A stretch of 64,000 nucleotides of DNA from Gracilibacter sp. BRH_c7a (lineage in GTDB: Bacteria > Bacillota > Desulfitobacteriia > Desulfitobacteriales > Syntrophobotulaceae): the NCBI GenBank assembly GCA_001516055.1, contig LOEZ01000055.1, forward strand, positions 1 to 64,000, read 5' to 3'. Positions 25,937 through 35,311 of the stretch are shown here, one piece after another. The notes below the pieces were generated by a model. That model ran no database searches, had not been told where the DNA came from, and was given only the letters and a program-made list of their open reading frames with translations. A program made the position numbers and the translations under genes. Position 1 is the first letter of the stretch; the number at the start of each line of letters is the position of its first letter.

Positions 25937-27257
25937 ATAAACTCACTTCCTCACCTTGGCTCCACAAATGAACCTGATTTCTAAGCTGATTTTGGAGCAA
26001 TAAGGTTTTCTCAGCTTTCTTAAAATGCTCTGCCAGGTCATAGCCAGCCTGTTCACAGGTATCACAGGCTTGGAAAGGTATCCTTACTAATGCGGCTTTC
26101 TCGAATGTCATCAGGTTCTGAGTAATCATCAGCACAGTTCCACCACAGTGATCACATTTCCTTATATATTCTCTGCGGTTTTCTTTAAACCAGTCTGTAT
26201 CATAGAAGACACTCTTTTCGAGATATACCCACTCGCCAGCCGGTAGATAGGGTTCTTGACGCAGAGTCCAATTCGGTCTTAGATTATCATGCTGCTGTTT
26301 TAAACCTGCCAGAAATGTTCTAAATGTTTCTCCCCCAATCTCACTACGTGTAGGTTTATGGGGCTCGATTACTCCAGAGTAGTCTTCACCGGCTAACGCC
26401 AGGAAGATTGCCATGTTTATGTAGGGTAAAGCTCCTTGGATGGAATACCCGCCCTCTAATACTGCCAGATTAGGCTTAATCATGTCCGTGATTTTCCCAT
26501 ACCCTCGAGCGGTGCAATTCATGGAGGCCAATGGATCGGTAAAATGATTATCTTGACCTGCAGAATTAATAATAATATCCGGTTTAAACTCACTAACTCG
26601 AGGGAGTATCCAGTTTTCTAAGGCGTATAAGAAACCTTCATCCCCTACTCCAGGTAAGAGAGGAATATTGACTGTAGATTTCCAAGCATTAGGCCCTCCT
26701 TGTTCATCCGTAAAGCCCGTTCCCGGAAATAATGTACGACCATCTTGGTGGATGGAAATACAAAGCACATTTGGGTCATGATAAAAAACATCTTGGGTAC
26801 CATCACCATGATGAACATCGGTATCGATTATGGCGACTTTCTTTATCCCATATTGGGACCGAAGGTTGTTGACTAGGATAGCTTCATTGTTCAAGGTGCA
26901 AAAACCTCTATTACCCCATACCGTTGCCCCGGAATGGTGTCCAGGCGGACGAACCATGGCAAATCCGTTAGAGATTTCTTTATTCATGAGAGCTTTACTT
27001 AGAATCATAGAACTGCCAACGGCAATAAGGTGCGCATCGAGTTTGTGTCTATGAGGAGTGGGGAAAACAGCCTGAGTCAGCATTACATCGAAAAGGTTAG
27101 CTACACCGGGAGAATATTGCTTAACTTGAGGAAGATCTATAATCCCTTCTTCAAATATTTGTTCCTGAGTATAGAGGAGACGTTCCTCTCTTTCCGGGTG
27201 TGATTCACCTAAGGACCAATCAAAGGCAGGAAAAAAGACTATGCCTGTTTTCTTCAT
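25926..27257 (-). CDS. Histone-deacetylase-like amidohydrolase with C-terminal zinc ribbon
   Basis: A 443-residue arginase/deacetylase-fold protein of the AcuC/HDAC family. Catalytic His-His is in VRPPGHHSG, the zinc ligands are in DTDVHHGDG, and the later metal Asp is in NSAGQDNHFTDPL. Residues about 360-410 form an added C-terminal part with two CxxC pairs (KCDHCGG and ACDTCEQ), which looks like a zinc ribbon. It overlaps the upstream gene by four bases (ATGA) and mutL by eleven, so all are translationally coupled. Likely substrates are acetyl-lysine proteins or acetylated small amines. Confidence 0.88.
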   Translation of the reverse strand: MKKTGIVFFPAFDWSLGESHPEREERLLYTQEQIFEEGIIDLPQVKQYSPGVANLFDVMLTQAVFPTPHRHKLDAHLIAVGSSMILSKALMNKEISNGFAMVRPPGHHSGATVWGNRGFCTLNNEAILVNNLRSQYGIKKVAIIDTDVHHGDGTQDVFYHDPNVLCISIHQDGRTLFPGTGFTDEQGGPNAWKSTVNIPLLPGVGDEGFLYALENWILPRVSEFKPDIIINSAGQDNHFTDPLASMNCTARGYGKITDMIKPNLAVLEGGYSIQGALPYINMAIFLALAGEDYSGVIEPHKPTRSEIGGETFRTFLAGLKQQHDNLRPNWTLRQEPYLPAGEWVYLEKSVFYDTDWFKENRREYIRKCDHCGGTVLMITQNLMTFEKAALVRIPFQACDTCEQAGYDLAEHFKKAEKTLLLQNQLRNQVHLWSQGEEVSLFES

Positions 27258-28918
27258 TTTACTATCCTCCCTGAAACTCCAGGAGGTACATGCATACCAC
27301 CCCTGATAATTTGACCTACAGTATTATAACTCTCTACAAGAGGGAAATAGTCGAATTGATCTTTTTGAAGAGAGCTGCCTTCTATACCCATAGTTTCTGC
27401 TTGACGATAGGCTAAATCTTTAAGAAATTGTTCTACTTCTCTGTGAGGCTTTTTAGAACCCTCCCATTTCCCCTGCTCCCCAGTCTCTTCGATCCTGTAT
27501 CTCCCAAGGTAAGTATCTAGGTTCAAGGTCCAAGAGAATGTGGGTTTGGCCATTGCGGCTCCGATTGCATTGGAAACCTCGGAGAAGTCTGTCAGCACAG
27601 TTCTGGCATTCATCCGATCTGCTAAGGCATTAGCAATACCGGAGGCTCCCCCACCGCTCAGTTGGATATAGAATTCTAAGTCTTCATGGTGGTGTAGGAC
27701 CTCCCAAACTTTATAGGCCGGTTCATCTTGCCATTCTTGCTGAAGCTCTTCGATGGCTTGACCGATTCTATCAACCATTATTCTTACAACTTCTTCAGCC
27801 AGTTCTCTGATATCCTGAGGCTGTCGTTTGCTTTCAGGTAGGAGGCTTGCTAGAGATTCTTCAGCTCTAGCGTGGCTGCCATAATCTGTTAAGTTAAGAT
27901 AGCGAAGAGCATCGGTCGGAGTCGGATTATACCCTCCAATGCAAAACGCCGGACCAAGTCTATAATTTGCCAATTTCAACTTATTATTTTCCATCAATAC
28001 GACTGAATCCCCTCCTACAGGTACCGATCGTACTGCTAAAGAACGAACATTAGTTAAGAAAGAACCTATTTTTGCTCCCTGGGCACTGATTAAAGGGGAT
28101 CCTGATAATACAAGACCTATATCTGTAGTCGTTCCTCCGATATCGACCACTACATAAGAGTCTTCTGAACTGCTTTGGGCAAGAGCTCCCAATACACTGG
28201 CTGCCGGTCCGGAATATATGGATTCGACAGGTCTAATCTTGCTTAAAGGGAGCACTCCTCCGTCGGCTTTTAAGACTCTAATCGGTGCTGTACATTTGCG
28301 GGTATCTATAGCTGATTTTAACTGAGAAGCAAATTCCAGGAATTGTACTTGGCTGGCTAGATTGAGATATGTAGTCAGGCTTCTTCTGTAGAAGTTTGTC
28401 TGCCCTAATTGACTTCCCAAAGCAATATCTGCTTTAGGTAATTCCTTCTGAAGATACGAAGCCAGCTGTTCTTCGTAGATATTATTTCTATGAGAGAATT
28501 TACCACTGATTGCAATTTGAGGGTTTAAAGAAGATTTGAGTCGTTCCACAAGCTGCTTCCATTCTTGCTGATTAGGGGGGTTCACTTCTCTTCCTCTGAA
28601 ATCTAATTCGCCTTCTAGCACTTCGTAGTTTACAGGCCATGGAAGAGAAGAAAGTTTCATTCCTGACCCGGGAAACAGTAGGAGGTTAACTTCTGGAAGA
28701 CGGTTTTGGAGAATGGCATTCGTGACTAAGGTTGTACTTATTGTAATCTGTTCGATTTTCTGTTTTGAGATATCTAGCAGATCCATGGCATTAACTATAG
28801 TCTCTAATAAATTATCTTTATCAGTTGGTATCTTACCTTTGTTATGTACTACGTTATTATTAATCAAGACAGCATCGGTAAATGTGCCACCAACATCTAT
28901 ACCTAATTTATAACTCAT
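27254..28918 (-). CDS. Hydantoinase/oxoprolinase-family (HyuA-like) protein
   Basis: A 554-residue protein of the hydantoinase A / oxoprolinase family with an actin-like ATPase fold. The two phosphate loops are GIDVGGTFTDAVLI near the N-terminus and VVDIGGTTTDIGLV near residue 245. It is shorter than full HyuA (about 680-720), lacking much of the C-terminal acetone-carboxylase-like region. No HyuB partner is next to it. It lies between mutS and the deacetylase gene, with a four-base overlap with the latter. The substrate is unknown. Confidence 0.85.
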   Translation of the reverse strand: MSYKLGIDVGGTFTDAVLINNNVVHNKGKIPTDKDNLLETIVNAMDLLDISKQKIEQITISTTLVTNAILQNRLPEVNLLLFPGSGMKLSSLPWPVNYEVLEGELDFRGREVNPPNQQEWKQLVERLKSSLNPQIAISGKFSHRNNIYEEQLASYLQKELPKADIALGSQLGQTNFYRRSLTTYLNLASQVQFLEFASQLKSAIDTRKCTAPIRVLKADGGVLPLSKIRPVESIYSGPAASVLGALAQSSSEDSYVVVDIGGTTTDIGLVLSGSPLISAQGAKIGSFLTNVRSLAVRSVPVGGDSVVLMENNKLKLANYRLGPAFCIGGYNPTPTDALRYLNLTDYGSHARAEESLASLLPESKRQPQDIRELAEEVVRIMVDRIGQAIEELQQEWQDEPAYKVWEVLHHHEDLEFYIQLSGGGASGIANALADRMNARTVLTDFSEVSNAIGAAMAKPTFSWTLNLDTYLGRYRIEETGEQGKWEGSKKPHREVEQFLKDLAYRQAETMGIEGSSLQKDQFDYFPLVESYNTVGQIIRGGMHVPPGVSGRIVK

Positions 28919-28990
28919 AGATTTTCCCCCTAGCGGTTTATCATAGTTTACATTTGTATCATATTTTGAGCTATTTGTGCAGATTTATAT

Positions 28991-31549
28991 TTATATCACC
29001 TGAGATGAATGCACCCTATAAGTCAAATCGTATAAATATTCTAAGGCTTGGCGGGGTGTCAAGCTGTCGACATCTAGTTTGGAAATTTCTTCTAAGAGTG
29101 GATGATTCTTAGGGACAGGAAAAAGTGAAGGCTGAAGCAATTCGCTATTAATCTCTTGAAGGTTTCTTTGGGTAGATGAATTCTCCAGTTCAGCAAGAAT
29201 AATAGCAGCGCGTTTTAGGATTGGCAACGGAAGCCCGGCTATCTTTGCTACATAGAGGCCGTAACTCTTATCGACTTTACCTGGGAGAATCTTATGCAGG
29301 AAAACTATATTCTCTTCTTGTTCTCTGACCGCAACATGGAGATTAAATACTTCCGGATACATCTCTTCCAACTCAGTCAGTTCATGATAGTGGGTCGCAA
29401 ATAAAGTCTTGGCTTTCAGAGATGGGTTCTCTACTAAGAACTCTGTGATGGCCCAGGCTAAGCTCAGACCGTCAAATGTTGCTGTTCCTCTTCCCACTTC
29501 ATCCAGAATTATCAAACTATTGTCTGTAGCATTATTTAGGATATGAGCTACTTCAGTCATTTCAACCATAAAGGTACTTTGCCCTGAAGCTAAATTATCC
29601 GAAGCTCCTACCCTGGTAAAAATTCGATCCACCAGTGAAATAGAAGCTTTCTGGGCTGGCACAAAACTGCCAATCTGTGCCATAAGTACGATAAGAGCCA
29701 CCTGACGAAGATAAGTAGATTTACCTGCCATGTTCGGACCTGTGATTAGAGCCAGATGTCTTTTACTAGTCAGAAGCGTATCGTTAGGAACGAAGGACTG
29801 GTTATTGCTCAGTTTCTCCACCACTGGATGTCTTCCTTCGCTAATATCGAGGGTCCCGTTTGTTTTTATTTCTGGTTTAACGTAGTTGTTTTGGACAGCC
29901 ACTTCTGCTAAAGAAACAAAAACATCAATCTCCGCCAAAGCTTGAGAAGCTTCCATTATTCTGGGGGAGAGAGATAATAAGTCATCTCTTAAGTTAGAGA
30001 AGATTTCATATTCCAAGGTATTAAGCTTGTCTTGAGCAGTTAATATTTTTTGTTCATATTCTTTCAGCTCAGGTGTAATAAACCGTTCTGCATTGACAAG
30101 GGTCTGTTTGCGCTGATAATCTTCGGGCACTAAATGGGCGTTGGCATTAGTGATTTCTATATAGTAACCAAAAACTTTGTTATAACTAATTTTTAGAGAG
30201 CGAATCTTGGTTCTTTCTCTCTCCTGGTTCTCTAATCTGGCTATCCATTCTCTTCCGCCTGAAGATATCTCCCGCAAGTCATCAATTTCTTGGCAATATC
30301 CGCTTTGAATTATATTCCCATCTTTAAGGCTGAGAGGTGAGTCAGGATTAATAGCTGCAGTCAGTTCCTGGGCTAGCGTATCTAAGCCTGAAAGTAGATC
30401 AAGATATTTTTCCAGCCTGTGCGAACTATTGTCTGTAATTATTCGTCTGATACTCTCTAGACAGGATAAAGTTTGGGCCATGGCCAGGATATCTCTGGCG
30501 TTAGCTTTACCATAAGATAATTTTCCTAAGAGACGTTCCAGATCATATACCTTAGTTAAGGCTTTTTGAAGGTCTTGGCGCAAGAAAGTATTCTGCGTTA
30601 ATTCCTCTACGTTGGCTAAGCGTTCCCCTATAGAAGCCTCGCGGATAAGCGGCTGTTGAATCCAATTCCTGAGAAGACGCCCACCAAAAGCTGTTTTGGT
30701 TAGATTAAGGACTGAGAATAATGTACCCTTATCATTGTTATCCCGCAGAGAGTCGACTAGTTCCAGATTTCTCCTTGTCCAGTTATCCAAAGTCATTAGG
30801 CTCTGTTCCTGACAAGTGGAAATATTAATAATATGATTCTGCTCAGAATTAGGTATATTTGTATTAATATAAAGCCAAAGAGCTGTAGCCGCCTTACAGG
30901 CTGTCGGATACTCTTCCAGCAGATGTGTTTGGTCTTGGAACTTAGCTAATAATTCACTCTTACTCCTGAACCATGTTTTATCGATAGTTGTCAGATAGAA
31001 CTGGGAGAATAGTTTAGATACTGCCGCCATCATCTCTTGAGATAGCAAGAGTTCGGCAGGTTCGATGCGGTTTAATTCAGCTAAGAGATTCTGTAATGAA
31101 GGGGTCTGGGAGATTCTGAAATCCCCCGTTGTTATATCGATATAGGCCAATCCCCATTCCTTATCCTTCGTTACACAGGCTAAATAGTTGTTCTTGGTTT
31201 CCGTATTAATAGTATCTATGGTCCCTGGGGTTACGATACGAACGATATCTCTTTTGACAATTCCTTTACTGGCCTGAGCATCTTCGATCTGTTCACAGAT
31301 TCCAACTTTATACCCTGCTGAGACCAGTTTGGCCAGATAGCCATCCGCTGCATGGTAAGGAACCCCACACATTGGAATTTTAGTACCTTTACCCGCATCC
31401 CGAGCGGTAAGTACTATCTCTAAGACCGGGGCAGCTACCTCGGCATCTTCCCCGAACATCTCGTAGAAATCACCTAAGCGGAAGAAAAGGATAGCATCCG
31501 GAACTCTCTTCTTTATTTCATTGTATTGCTGGAGCATTGGTGTAGACAT
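28991..31549 (-). CDS. mutS: DNA mismatch repair protein MutS
   Basis: An 852-residue MutS1. The mismatch-reading motif is in FFRLGDFYEMF near residue 25. The core and lever domains follow, and the C-terminal ABC-type ATPase has Walker A TGPNMAGKSTYLRQ, Walker B LIILDEVGRGTATFDG and an HYHEL switch. The full length and all motifs indicate a working protein. It heads a four-gene run with the hydantoinase-like, deacetylase-like and mutL genes. A terminator separates it from ylbF upstream. Confidence 0.97.
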   Translation of the reverse strand: MSTPMLQQYNEIKKRVPDAILFFRLGDFYEMFGEDAEVAAPVLEIVLTARDAGKGTKIPMCGVPYHAADGYLAKLVSAGYKVGICEQIEDAQASKGIVKRDIVRIVTPGTIDTINTETKNNYLACVTKDKEWGLAYIDITTGDFRISQTPSLQNLLAELNRIEPAELLLSQEMMAAVSKLFSQFYLTTIDKTWFRSKSELLAKFQDQTHLLEEYPTACKAATALWLYINTNIPNSEQNHIINISTCQEQSLMTLDNWTRRNLELVDSLRDNNDKGTLFSVLNLTKTAFGGRLLRNWIQQPLIREASIGERLANVEELTQNTFLRQDLQKALTKVYDLERLLGKLSYGKANARDILAMAQTLSCLESIRRIITDNSSHRLEKYLDLLSGLDTLAQELTAAINPDSPLSLKDGNIIQSGYCQEIDDLREISSGGREWIARLENQERERTKIRSLKISYNKVFGYYIEITNANAHLVPEDYQRKQTLVNAERFITPELKEYEQKILTAQDKLNTLEYEIFSNLRDDLLSLSPRIMEASQALAEIDVFVSLAEVAVQNNYVKPEIKTNGTLDISEGRHPVVEKLSNNQSFVPNDTLLTSKRHLALITGPNMAGKSTYLRQVALIVLMAQIGSFVPAQKASISLVDRIFTRVGASDNLASGQSTFMVEMTEVAHILNNATDNSLIILDEVGRGTATFDGLSLAWAITEFLVENPSLKAKTLFATHYHELTELEEMYPEVFNLHVAVREQEENIVFLHKILPGKVDKSYGLYVAKIAGLPLPILKRAAIILAELENSSTQRNLQEINSELLQPSLFPVPKNHPLLEEISKLDVDSLTPRQALEYLYDLTYRVHSSQVI

Positions 31550-31585
31550 ACTCTTAACTCCTACTAACCAGTTTCTTAAAAAATA

Positions 31586-31602
31586 AAGAGCTTATTGCTC
31601 TT
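31586..31602 (-). terminator. Terminator between ylbF-like gene and mutS
   Basis: On the minus strand AAGAGC and GCTCTT form a 6-bp stem with a 5-base loop, followed by UAUUUUUU. It lies between the ylbF-like stop and the mutS start, so mutS probably has its own promoter or depends on partial read-through. Confidence 0.65.
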
Positions 31603-31645
31603 AGATAATATATATAAGTAATATGTATTTAAAGAATCAATTTTC

Positions 31646-32062
31646 TTAACTACAGCTATTAGGATTAGGATCAGAGCCACATTGAGCTTTAGAAGGACAA
31701 GTGACACACGCATCTGTCTGTTCTTCCGTATCAAATGTCAGGGCACCGGATAGGATTCCGTTGACTCCTTCCAGCATTTCTGCAAATTTTCCATGGGCTT
31801 CTATAAATTCGAGAATCAAGGGATGATTCTCAACTTTTGCTTCAATAAACTCTATAGCTTTCTCATCTTGTTCAGTTAATTCTTGCCCGCTGCTTTGTAC
31901 TTCAGAAACTCTTTCATAGACTTTTTTCCATCTTTCAGTTAGGTTATTGGCAACTTTATCTTTTCGGATCTCTTGCTCCGTCTTACGTATAAGTTCCGCC
32001 TCAGGGCTTTGAGCAATTGCTTTAGCAAGTTCACTAGCTTTGATATAGACTTCAGAATTCAT
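31646..32062 (-). CDS. YlbF/RicA-family protein with Cys-rich tail
   Basis: A 138-residue all-helical protein of the YlbF/YmcA family, whose members form the Y-complex with RicT (YaaT) and tune RNase Y and sporulation or competence in Bacillus. It follows miaB directly, the position of ymcA/ricA. The last 25 residues contain four Cys (CVTCPSKAQC and a near-terminal SCS), which fits the Fe-S-binding cysteines described for this complex. AAGGAGG precedes the ATG. Confidence 0.85.
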   Translation of the reverse strand: MNSEVYIKASELAKAIAQSPEAELIRKTEQEIRKDKVANNLTERWKKVYERVSEVQSSGQELTEQDEKAIEFIEAKVENHPLILEFIEAHGKFAEMLEGVNGILSGALTFDTEEQTDACVTCPSKAQCGSDPNPNSCS

Positions 32063-32108
32063 GTAAATATCCTCCTTAAGATCCTGATAAAAAATAATTC
32101 AACGTGAT

Positions 32109-33443
32109 TTATGATATTCCTTCAAATTCTCCATAAAGAGTCCAAGAATTAGCCGAGATAATCTTTATCTTAACCAGTTTTCCTACTAAATCTTCGTTCC
32201 CTTCAAAAACTGCAACTTCATTCCCTCTTGTTCTTCCAGTTAATAGTTTCTGATCTGTCTTACTTGTCCCTTCAACCAGAATCTCATAGCTGTTCCCGAT
32301 CATCTTTTGTCTCCAAGACAGGCTCCTGGAATTTTGCAGTTCAATCAATCTTTGTAAGCGATGCTTTTTGACTTCCAAAGGAATTTGTTCTGGCAGGTCA
32401 GCTGCTGCTGTTCCTGATCTCTTGGAAAACATAAAGGTAAAGGCCTGAGCAAAGTGGACTTTACTCACTAAATCGAGAGTTTGTTCAAAGTCTTCCTCGG
32501 TTTCTCCTGGGAAGCCAACGATGATATCCGTACTAAGTCTGGCATGTGGGATTTCTCGCAGAATATTATCTACTCTTTCCATGTAGTATTCTCTGGTATA
32601 TTTTCTATTCATAGCTTCCAATACTCTATTACTTCCGGCCTGGAAAGGAAGATGGAATTGCTCACAGATATTTTGGCTTTGAGCAACGGTTGTGATCAGT
32701 TTATTACTAAGATCCTTAGGATGAGAAGTCATGAACCTTATTCTTCGAAGTCCTTGTACTTTATCTATCTCAGCCAACAAATCCGCAAAATCATAGCTGA
32801 AACCATCCTGCTTACCATAAGAGTTTACATTCTGGCCAAGAAGGGTCACTTCTTTACTCCCGCTAGCAACCAGTTCCTTAATCTCATTAACTATATCGTT
32901 TAACGGTCTACTTCGTTCTCTTCCACGCACATAAGGGACAATACAGTAAGCACAATAATTATCACAGCCATACATAATGTTTTGGCTTACTCTTAGTTTC
33001 CCTTTTTCAGCCAAAGGTACTACTTCGGATGTCTTTGCAGCTTTCTCTGATATCAGGATAGCTTTCTCTCCTTGAAGAGCTGAATCCAGTAGGTTCTCAA
33101 AATTCTCGAGATCAAAAGTACCGGTCCAGATATCAACGTGCGAAGCCCTTTTCTTTAACCTTTCCATGATACCTGGTTGTTGGACCATACATCCGGACAC
33201 AGCAATCTTGAGTGATGGTTTTTTTTCTTTAATCTTCTTAAGCTGACCTATTTTGCCTATTATCTTGTTCTCCGCGCTTTCTCGTACACAACAAGTATTA
33301 ACAATTATTAAGTCTGCATCTTCTAAATCTTTGGTGACAGTATAACCTTTATGAGTGGAGATAGCAGTTAATGTCTCAGCATCTCTTTCAGACATCTGGC
33401 AACCGTAAAAAATGGTGGCAACTTTCTTATTATTTTCAGTCAC
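32109..33443 (-). CDS. miaB: tRNA-2-methylthio-N6-dimethylallyladenosine synthase MiaB
   Basis: A 444-residue radical SAM methylthiotransferase that acts on the base first modified by MiaA. The N-terminal cluster Cys residues are in YGCQMSERD, NTCCVRESAENK and VSGCMVQQPG. The radical SAM triad is in MYGCDNYCAYCIVPYVRGRE, and a TRAM domain closes the protein. It starts at a GTG with AAGGA upstream. It is cotranscribed with the ylbF-like gene. Confidence 0.96.
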   Translation of the reverse strand: MTENNKKVATIFYGCQMSERDAETLTAISTHKGYTVTKDLEDADLIIVNTCCVRESAENKIIGKIGQLKKIKEKKPSLKIAVSGCMVQQPGIMERLKKRASHVDIWTGTFDLENFENLLDSALQGEKAILISEKAAKTSEVVPLAEKGKLRVSQNIMYGCDNYCAYCIVPYVRGRERSRPLNDIVNEIKELVASGSKEVTLLGQNVNSYGKQDGFSYDFADLLAEIDKVQGLRRIRFMTSHPKDLSNKLITTVAQSQNICEQFHLPFQAGSNRVLEAMNRKYTREYYMERVDNILREIPHARLSTDIIVGFPGETEEDFEQTLDLVSKVHFAQAFTFMFSKRSGTAAADLPEQIPLEVKKHRLQRLIELQNSRSLSWRQKMIGNSYEILVEGTSKTDQKLLTGRTRGNEVAVFEGNEDLVGKLVKIKIISANSWTLYGEFEGIS

Positions 33444-33475
33444 ATGCTTCAGTCCTTAACTATTCTTTGTATTTA

Positions 33476-34300
33476 TTAGGAAAACATTAATGGTACCCGT
33501 TGACGCCAGATACTAACAAGACCCTGATTCCGCAAGGGAGAATTAATATCAGCCGGTTGTCTTCTTCTATCGGTAACTTCATTCCAACTAATTAAAATCT
33601 CGTCCAAAGCCTGATGAGCAATTAGACGCAAAGAATTAATATCGGAATCCTTAAAGATTGTTTTCCCTGGAGGCAATTCAATAACGCTGTTCTGAATTAA
33701 TGAAGCCAGCATTATTTGATCAAGATATGGAAGAATTAAGTGAGTCTTATTAAACAAGTTAGCACTGGCAAACTTACCTTGGGTAAGGTACAAGAAAAGA
33801 TAAGTTCTTTCTGAATAATTATCATGAAGAGATTTAAAGGCAGGAAATTCATTGTCCATCCTCTCCAGAATATTCGTAACATCCCATTGACAGCTTTCCA
33901 GAAAAACTTTAACTTCTCCTGAGTATTGTTGCTTTAATATCCTTATCGTTTCCATCCAGTCAGTATATCTTTGGGGCAAAAATGTCAATCCATTAAAAAT
34001 ATGCTCAAAAGTCTTGTATTCTAGTCTATGGTCATACAAAGTAGACCAATTGGCTTTCAAAGTTCTCCAATAGGCAATACTACCTTCAGCATTCTGGTTA
34101 AAGTAACATCCCAAGGTCCCATCATCCAGAATGCCATAGAATCTATAATGAATGACACTTCCTAGAAAAAAGTATTGAATACTGCTAGCAAAAGCATCAG
34201 AACTGGATAACGGAGTATCCATAACCGTCCAGGGAAGATGCTTATTTTTCCATTCATTAACTATTTTTTCAATAGCGTAATGATTTATTTCAAGCTTCAT
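33476..34300 (-). CDS. Uncharacterised protein, possibly queuosine-salvage-like
   Basis: A 274-residue soluble protein I do not recognise with certainty. The pattern of an early FFLGSVIHYRFYG segment, a GSIAYWRTLKANW segment, then LPQRYTDWMETIRIL, a FPAFKSLHDNYSERTYLFLYLTQGK segment, and LPYLDQIMLASLIQNSVIE recalls the order of motifs in the queuosine salvage (DUF2419) glycosylase family. It lies 32 bases upstream of miaB in the same direction, so a tRNA-base link would fit. The family call is a weak pattern match only. Confidence 0.7.
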   Translation of the reverse strand: MKLEINHYAIEKIVNEWKNKHLPWTVMDTPLSSSDAFASSIQYFFLGSVIHYRFYGILDDGTLGCYFNQNAEGSIAYWRTLKANWSTLYDHRLEYKTFEHIFNGLTFLPQRYTDWMETIRILKQQYSGEVKVFLESCQWDVTNILERMDNEFPAFKSLHDNYSERTYLFLYLTQGKFASANLFNKTHLILPYLDQIMLASLIQNSVIELPPGKTIFKDSDINSLRLIAHQALDEILISWNEVTDRRRQPADINSPLRNQGLVSIWRQRVPLMFS

Positions 34301-34322
34301 AAGGAAGTCATAGCTCCTATCA

Positions 34323-35195
34323 TTAGTTTACATGATCACGATTTTTTGAATTAGATTGATAAAAGAGAGTTATTGTTCCCGGACCAACATGACTACCGAC
34401 AACACAGCCTATATCACTAATAATAATATCCCTTGTATCCATTATTTTTCGTATTTCTCCTGCTAAATAATCTGCGTCTTCAGGACAAGCGGCATGAGAA
34501 ATACCAATAATCTGGTTACTAGGTTTATCGTTATCTTGCTCGATTATACTTATCAGTTTACGAATAGAAGCTTTTCTTGACCTAACCTTATGAAAGATAT
34601 CGATCTTACCTTCTGAATTTATATGCAGAATAGGTTTGACATCTAGAAGACTCCCCACAAAACCCGCTGTTCTACTTACTCTTCCACCTTTAACCAGATA
34701 CTCCAGAGTATCAAGCGTAAAGGTATAGCGCATGTTATCTCTGATCGTAATGATAGCTTTTTCAAGGTCTTCCCAGTTATTATATTGATTGAGTACTTCA
34801 TTAATTAGAATTGCTTGTAAGCCAAATCCTAAAGACGCACCCAGGCTGTCGAAAACATGGACCTTATCAGGTTTACTGCACATATCCCTGACCATTATAG
34901 CACTTTGATAGGTAGAGCTTAAACCCGAAGAAAGGTGGATTGCTATTACTTCATCGCCTTCAGCAAGGATCTTTTCATAGGTTGCTAAGACATCATTAGG
35001 ATTTGGCTGAGACGTTTTGGGTAATTCCGAGTAATTATTAAACTCTCTATAAAAATCCTGAGGGAAAATTTCAACACCTTCCAGAAATGTTTTCCCATCG
35101 ATGAATACAGGCATTGGAATAATAACGATTCCGAGTTTGGCTGCTAACTCTGAAGGTAAATCAGCTGAACTGTCAACAACAATTCTATATGCCAT
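34323..35195 (-). CDS. DegV family fatty-acid-binding protein
   Basis: A 290-residue DegV protein, a two-domain cytoplasmic fold that binds a long-chain fatty acid; some act as FakB and present the fatty acid to the kinase FakA. Characteristic parts are VDSSADLPSELAAKLGI at the N-terminus, KTSQPNP in the fatty-acid pocket and HLSSGLSSTYQSA. The G(H/S)VGPGT-like motif SHVGPGTITLFY is near the C-terminus. No fakA is seen in the window. It lies just upstream of the uncharacterised gene and miaB. Confidence 0.9.
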   Translation of the reverse strand: MAYRIVVDSSADLPSELAAKLGIVIIPMPVFIDGKTFLEGVEIFPQDFYREFNNYSELPKTSQPNPNDVLATYEKILAEGDEVIAIHLSSGLSSTYQSAIMVRDMCSKPDKVHVFDSLGASLGFGLQAILINEVLNQYNNWEDLEKAIITIRDNMRYTFTLDTLEYLVKGGRVSRTAGFVGSLLDVKPILHINSEGKIDIFHKVRSRKASIRKLISIIEQDNDKPSNQIIGISHAACPEDADYLAGEIRKIMDTRDIIISDIGCVVGSHVGPGTITLFYQSNSKNRDHVN

Positions 35196-35275
35196 AAACC
35201 CAAGTCCTCCCCTACCTAATTATTTGGTATTTTAGTAATTCTTTACTAATCACTACTTTTTGTCAAGCAAAAAAA

Positions 35276-35297
35276 AATAGCGCCGTTAAGCGCTATT
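35276..35297 (-). terminator. Terminator after the LysM-G5-M23 gene
   Basis: On the minus strand AATAGCGC and GCGCTATT form an 8-bp stem with a 6-base loop, followed by a run of U residues (UUUUUUU). It is a textbook intrinsic terminator about 15 bases after the peptidase stop. Confidence 0.9.
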
Positions 35298-35311
35298 CAT
35301 GTATGTCATTT

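Noticed and set aside
25170-25940. Long open frame on the plus strand opposite mutL (256 codons)
   Set aside because: It is exactly antisense to the well-conserved mutL ATPase part, has no ribosome site and a composition typical of a shadow frame.
32481-32903. 140-codon plus-strand frame opposite miaB
   Set aside because: Antisense to the radical SAM region of miaB, with no ribosome site or family resemblance.
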